Below, piece after piece: positions 47,114 through 51,175 of a stretch of 51,175 bases of DNA. Made by a program: the position numbers and the translations under genes. The DNA is taken from the NCBI GenBank assembly GCA_031279635.1, contig JAITIC010000090.1, forward strand, positions 1-51,175, in the 5' to 3' direction. The notes under the pieces are model-generated. The model saw only the letters and a list, made by a program, of their open reading frames with translations. It made no database searches and was not told where the DNA came from. Position 1 is the stretch's first letter. Each line of letters starts with the position of its first letter. Source of the DNA: Treponema sp. (GTDB lineage Bacteria > Spirochaetota > Spirochaetia > Treponematales > Breznakiellaceae).

Positions 47114-47809
47114 ATGGGAAACGCCGCGGCGCTTACCGAATTTGATATTGTCATCCGGCTCTGTCTGTCCTTCCTCGCCGGGGGGATTATCGGTTTTGAG
47201 CGTTCAAGCCGCCGGCAAATCGCGGGCCTGCGGACGCACATACTCATCTGCCTGGGGGCGACCCTGCTCATGTTGCTTTCAATCCGGCTGTCCCGCTGGT
47301 TCGGCGGCGCGGAAAACGGCGATCCGGGCAGAATTGCCGCCCAGGTGGTTTCGGGCATCGGCTTTCTCGGTGCGGGGGCAATCATCCGCCTGGGGAACAA
47401 CATCAAAGGACTTACCACCGCCGCTTCCCTCTGGCTTATCGCCGCGGTGGGTATGGCTATCGGCGCGGGTATGTATGTCGCGGCGGCGGCGGTCGAGGCC
47501 CTGAGCCTCGTTACGCTGATACTCCTTGACCGCATAGAAAAAAAGATATTTCCCGCGACACGGAATAAATTGCTGGAGATACAGTACAAACACAGCTCAA
47601 ACCCCGATACGGTTGCGGCTATGGAGATACTGAAAAACTACGGCCTTAAAATCCAGTCCATGGACGTAAACCACGGGCTGGGCAAAGGTAAAAACACCAA
47701 GCTCCGTTTTTTGGTCAGCATCCCCGAATCAGCCGACATTTCCAAACTCGCCAGGGCATTCAAGACGGCGGGCGATGTTGCCAGGGTTGAAATCAAGGAG
47801 AAATTTTAA
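47114..47809 (+). CDS. MgtC/SapB-family membrane protein
   Basis: LCLSFLAGGIIGFERSSRRQIAGLRTHILICLGATLLML..AQVVSGIGFLGAGAIIR. Confidence 0.92.
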   Translation: MGNAAALTEFDIVIRLCLSFLAGGIIGFERSSRRQIAGLRTHILICLGATLLMLLSIRLSRWFGGAENGDPGRIAAQVVSGIGFLGAGAIIRLGNNIKGLTTAASLWLIAAVGMAIGAGMYVAAAAVEALSLVTLILLDRIEKKIFPATRNKLLEIQYKHSSNPDTVAAMEILKNYGLKIQSMDVNHGLGKGKNTKLRFLVSIPESADISKLARAFKTAGDVARVEIKEKF

Positions 47810-48890
47810 GCACCGGAATCACCGGCGTTGTCACTTCTATGGCGGCGGGAAAATCTTCCCGCCCAAGCAGCACGGCCTCGCCGTCCATCTGGGCAAGAAT
47901 GGGGTGAAGGCCTGAAAATTCGACCCGCCGTGCGTTGAAAAGAGTCGACTCAGGCTTTCCAACATGCTCCCCGGTTTTGAACAGCCCCTTGAGGGCCAGC
48001 TTGCGCAGCAGCGGCATCTGCTTTACAACGCAGACATTGCGCTCATCGGGGAGGATCCTATTGTGGGAGCCGTAAGTCCGGTGTCCCGAAACGCCCACCG
48101 CCAGCAGCAGCGTTTTTTCCCGGAACGCACGGATTTCCCTCCCCTGTTCGTCCAGGGCGCGGACATCAAGATAATCCACTTTGTACAGCCGGTCATACAG
48201 CAGGGCGGCGATGTCCACCCAGAGTTTATAGGAATCGCCGGGGAGATTTCCCTTCATTTTGTTGGTCATGTGGGTAACAAACGCGTCAAGGCCCACGGAA
48301 AGGATGTTGAAAGCAAGGAAGGGGCCCTTCGACACGGCGGAAGCGGTCAGCAGCCGCAGAGCCGGGGTGAATTCGATATTCGAGGGTTTTACCAGGAGAT
48401 CGAGCGCGCCGGACAATTCGGCATGGTCCGCGCCGTCGTTGCCGGTTCCCATGGGAAGGCGCAACACCGCCATATTGGCGCGTATATGTTCCGGCCCGTG
48501 GTACATGGCGGATAACACTTCCAGGCTCGTCCCGTCGCCGCCGGCGGTGATGATCAGGTAAAAAGGCCCGGGGGCCTTGTCCACTTCCCTGACCAGGGCC
48601 TCTGCGGTTTTCTTTGCCGACCCCGGCCCGGTGGTACAAACCAGGGCTTTGCCGGAGAACACGCCGAAATCTTTCGCCACCTGTGACGGGACCGCTTCAC
48701 GGGGAGGATTCGCCTGAGCCTTTTCCCGGTACACTTCCAATACCCGTTGATGCTCCTTCCAGCGGGACCGGATGGTAAAGCCGCCGGCGGTGGGGTTCGC
48801 GATAAAAGTCAGGCGCAGCGGGCGGCCTGGCGCGACGCGGGAATGGGCGCAGATTTCAGCCAAAGATCGGGCAAAAAATTCCATATCCAT
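47793..48890 (-). CDS. Diacylglycerol kinase catalytic-domain (lipid kinase-like) protein
   Basis: LTFIANPTAGG, ITAGGDGTSLEVLSAM, RLPMGTGNDGA. Confidence 0.8.
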   Translation of the reverse strand: MDMEFFARSLAEICAHSRVAPGRPLRLTFIANPTAGGFTIRSRWKEHQRVLEVYREKAQANPPREAVPSQVAKDFGVFSGKALVCTTGPGSAKKTAEALVREVDKAPGPFYLIITAGGDGTSLEVLSAMYHGPEHIRANMAVLRLPMGTGNDGADHAELSGALDLLVKPSNIEFTPALRLLTASAVSKGPFLAFNILSVGLDAFVTHMTNKMKGNLPGDSYKLWVDIAALLYDRLYKVDYLDVRALDEQGREIRAFREKTLLLAVGVSGHRTYGSHNRILPDERNVCVVKQMPLLRKLALKGLFKTGEHVGKPESTLFNARRVEFSGLHPILAQMDGEAVLLGREDFPAAIEVTTPVIPVLKISP

Positions 48891-49094
48891 AACGCACTCC
48901 TTTCAGAACAAACGTACAGAAATCAAAATGAACCACACGAAATTTTACTTTAACCCTTTTCCTGCTATGTCCGTTGTTAAATTCTTCCCTCTTTCGCCTT
49001 CGACCAAGCCCGCCTGCGGTGGGCAGCTCAGGGACATCCCTCTTCTTTCTTAACTTATCTCTTTCCTTCTCCCTGTCCGTGTGTTCCGCGGTTA

Positions 49095-49745
49095 CTATTC
49101 TTGTACCAATAAGTCCGGCAGTTTGTATACATCTTCCACTCCGTCAACGAGAACGCCGCCCATGCCGAGTTCCAGGGGAAGGGCGATGTCTATGTCGTAG
49201 CGGTCCCCCACGGACACACAGGAAGCGGCCGCCGCGCCGCACTGTTCAGCCGCTTTGAGGAACGGCGCTTTGTGGGGCTTGGAAACGCCACAGGTGTCAA
49301 GGCCCACAATAACGCGAAAAAAACCGGCCGCGCCCAGGACGGCGAGTGTCCGCCGGACAATGGACACGGGATTGTTCGTAACTACCGCCAGGGCAAAGCG
49401 GGCGGCAAGTTTTGCAAGGGCGGCGCAAAGCAGCGGATCTTCCGCGAGGTAACGCTCCGGTTCGTACAATTCTTCCCGCCAGCGGACACTCTCCTCAATG
49501 GAAACGCCGAAGGCCTTGAAAACGTTCCCCAGGCTTGTTTTTTGTCCGTCGCGAGCGGCGGCCCATTCTTCCCGGCAGCGGGCGATTTCCCCGTTCATCT
49601 CTTCAAAGGATTTTCTCCTGAGGCGGGCAAGCCGTTCAATGGGAAGATCAATTTGGGTCTGTTGGTATTCGGAGTGGGTGTAAAGGGTAGAGTCCATGTC
49701 GAAGAGTACCGCGGCACAGTGTGCGGGAAGCCGGTACACCTTCAT
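49095..49745 (-). CDS. HAD-superfamily hydrolase
   Basis: AVLFDMDSTLYTHSEYQQ, AVVTNNP, SVGDRYDIDIALPLELGMGGVLVDG; start overlaps prs stop. Confidence 0.88.
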   Translation of the reverse strand: MKVYRLPAHCAAVLFDMDSTLYTHSEYQQTQIDLPIERLARLRRKSFEEMNGEIARCREEWAAARDGQKTSLGNVFKAFGVSIEESVRWREELYEPERYLAEDPLLCAALAKLAARFALAVVTNNPVSIVRRTLAVLGAAGFFRVIVGLDTCGVSKPHKAPFLKAAEQCGAAAASCVSVGDRYDIDIALPLELGMGGVLVDGVEDVYKLPDLLVQE

Positions 49746-51013
49746 TCGGTCTGCTGAAAGGGCAGTTCGTGCTGGGGGCCGGCGCCCTTGGTCTCGGCCA
49801 GAAGCCGGTTGATAATCTCCCGGTTGTCCAGGAAGCCCGAAATGGACTGGTTCTGGTGCAGCCGCGAAATAACATGGGCAAAGAGGCTCGATATGTTCAC
49901 GCTGATGTACCATTCCCGCCTGAGCACTTCTTCCTGGTAAACGGCGTTCGTCCCGATAATGCGGTAAAAAAGCCCGTCTTTATACGCCTTGTCAAAATAC
50001 GAAACGGCGTCGCCCGAAAACAGGGGCAGGCTGATCGAGCAGATGATCCGCCGCGCGCCGTTTTCCCTGAGTATCTGCATCCCCTTGATCAGAGTCCCGC
50101 CCGTCCCCACCATATCGTCCGCCATGAACACGGTCTTGTCCCGCACGTTGCCCAAAAGCCGCAGCTGGGAAATGTTCGTATCCGATGCGTCGCGGGTGAT
50201 CTTCGAATAATCCCGCTCCTTGTATAGCAGCGCCAGGGGCTTTTTCAGGGCCGAGGCGAAAAATTTGTTCCGGTCCACCGCGCCGGTGTCCGGGGAGACG
50301 ACGACAAAATCGTCACTGAGGATTCCGTCCAGGCGGGACAGGGTGCGGATAATCTGGTAACTGGCGTGGAGGTTCTCAAGACGCATCCGGTTGAAGGCGT
50401 TCATAATGTCCCGCGAATGGATGTCCAGGGTGATAAGGTGGTTTACCCCCAGGCCCTCAAATATTTTCCCTATACGGCTCGCGCTTAAGGCCTCCCTGCC
50501 TTTGGCTTTGTGCTGCCTCGCGTAGGGGAAATTGGGCATGACCAGCGTCACCCGCTGCGCCCCGGCGAGCCTGACCGCGTCAATAGTGACAAAAACGGTC
50601 ATTATATGGTCGTTGATGGAAAGGGTCTTTTTCTCCCCGCCTGAAAAATTGACCGGGTAGTGGTTCTCCACGTCCTGAAAAATGTAGATGTCCTTTCCCC
50701 TGATGGATTCCTGAATCTCCGCCTTGATTTCGCCGTTGGCGAACGCGGTAAATTTGACCGGGATTTTGAACCGTGGGACCGGGCACTCCGCCGTTCCCTG
50801 GGCGTGGGGGCCTGAAAACACGATTTCGCCGATCACGTTGAGCTGCCGCAGTGCGTCTTCAACGCTGAGGCCGTAGCGCCGGGCAAGCTCCGAGGCCGTC
50901 TTTTCCCGGTTACGGCGGTAACGCCGCTTCAGGTGGGTAATCACCTCATCGGCGAACACTTCGCCGCCCGGGCAGGCGATAATGGCGAGGTTCGCCGGGT
51001 TGGAATATTTCAT
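49742..51013 (-). CDS. prs: Ribose-phosphate pyrophosphokinase, long form
   Basis: MPNFPYARQHKAKGREALSASRIGKIFEGLG, TLDIHSRDIMNAF, VFMADDMVGTGGTLIKG; N-terminal extension. Confidence 0.9.
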   Translation of the reverse strand: MKYSNPANLAIIACPGGEVFADEVITHLKRRYRRNREKTASELARRYGLSVEDALRQLNVIGEIVFSGPHAQGTAECPVPRFKIPVKFTAFANGEIKAEIQESIRGKDIYIFQDVENHYPVNFSGGEKKTLSINDHIMTVFVTIDAVRLAGAQRVTLVMPNFPYARQHKAKGREALSASRIGKIFEGLGVNHLITLDIHSRDIMNAFNRMRLENLHASYQIIRTLSRLDGILSDDFVVVSPDTGAVDRNKFFASALKKPLALLYKERDYSKITRDASDTNISQLRLLGNVRDKTVFMADDMVGTGGTLIKGMQILRENGARRIICSISLPLFSGDAVSYFDKAYKDGLFYRIIGTNAVYQEEVLRREWYISVNISSLFAHVISRLHQNQSISGFLDNREIINRLLAETKGAGPQHELPFQQTE

Positions 51014-51115
51014 CGATTCCTTGTAATACCACGGAATGGGGAAGGTGGTCAAGATTGGGGAAGAGGGGAAGATTATGTACGCTGATTACCGGAAGGATCT
51101 GGTATTTTGCTTGTT

Positions 51116-51175
51116 TGAGCCTGTTCCAAAACTAATTGACTGTGCGCTCACGTTCCCGGCATAGCCGGGAGCACG
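51116..51175. repeat. Family C element, partial (runs off window)
   Basis: gagcctgttccaaaactaattgactgtgcgctcacgttCCCGGCatagCCGGGagcacg. Confidence 0.7.

Noticed and set aside
46934-47809. A genuine transposase-MgtC fusion protein
   Set aside because: In-frame continuity looks fortuitous; an MgtC start at 47114 is more plausible, though unproven.

Overview
The window is a GC-rich bacterial chromosome segment, most likely Spirochaetota (Treponema-like). The taxon is inferred from the long-form PRPP synthetase, Mgl system, Tp34/P19-type protein and AGG-linker lipoproteins; no marker gene was checked. No rRNA, tRNA, CRISPR array or intact prophage was recognised. Main contents, left to right: (i) larB-larC-larE nickel-pincer cofactor genes; (ii) a mosaic of gene fragments (5'-truncated NuoG/HydA-like ferredoxin, RAYT transposase remnant); (iii) an uncharacterised catabolic locus with two paralogous FAD oxidoreductases, an MFS carrier, a TRAP transporter and a UGSC-like fusion protein, divergent from a tandem LysR pair; (iv) two decayed ISAzo13-like transposases; (v) mglBAC, with a 14-nt poly-G run inside mglB; (vi) a DUF4139 protein; (vii) a NapH/NapG-like polyferredoxin with an internal twin-arginine segment, next to a Tat-type DUF362 protein; (viii) RNase Z followed by an ABC ATPase whose 5' end is a 43/44-bp tandem repeat carrying RBS+TTG units; (ix) a GH120-type beta-xylosidase with a sugar ABC transporter and AraC regulator; (x) mtlD; (xi) an iron-uptake locus (DUF3793, FTR1, P19, DUF2318) with several TTAG-N6-CTAA sites; (xii) cstA, leuCD-like, GDPD, mgtC-like, DAGK-like, HAD and prs genes. 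Several dispersed palindromic repeat families lie between genes and in places inside coding sequence. The best candidates for undescribed biology are the UGSC/TRAP/FAD locus, the covarying two-hairpin repeat family, the TTAG-N6-CTAA regulon and the poly-G tract in mglB.
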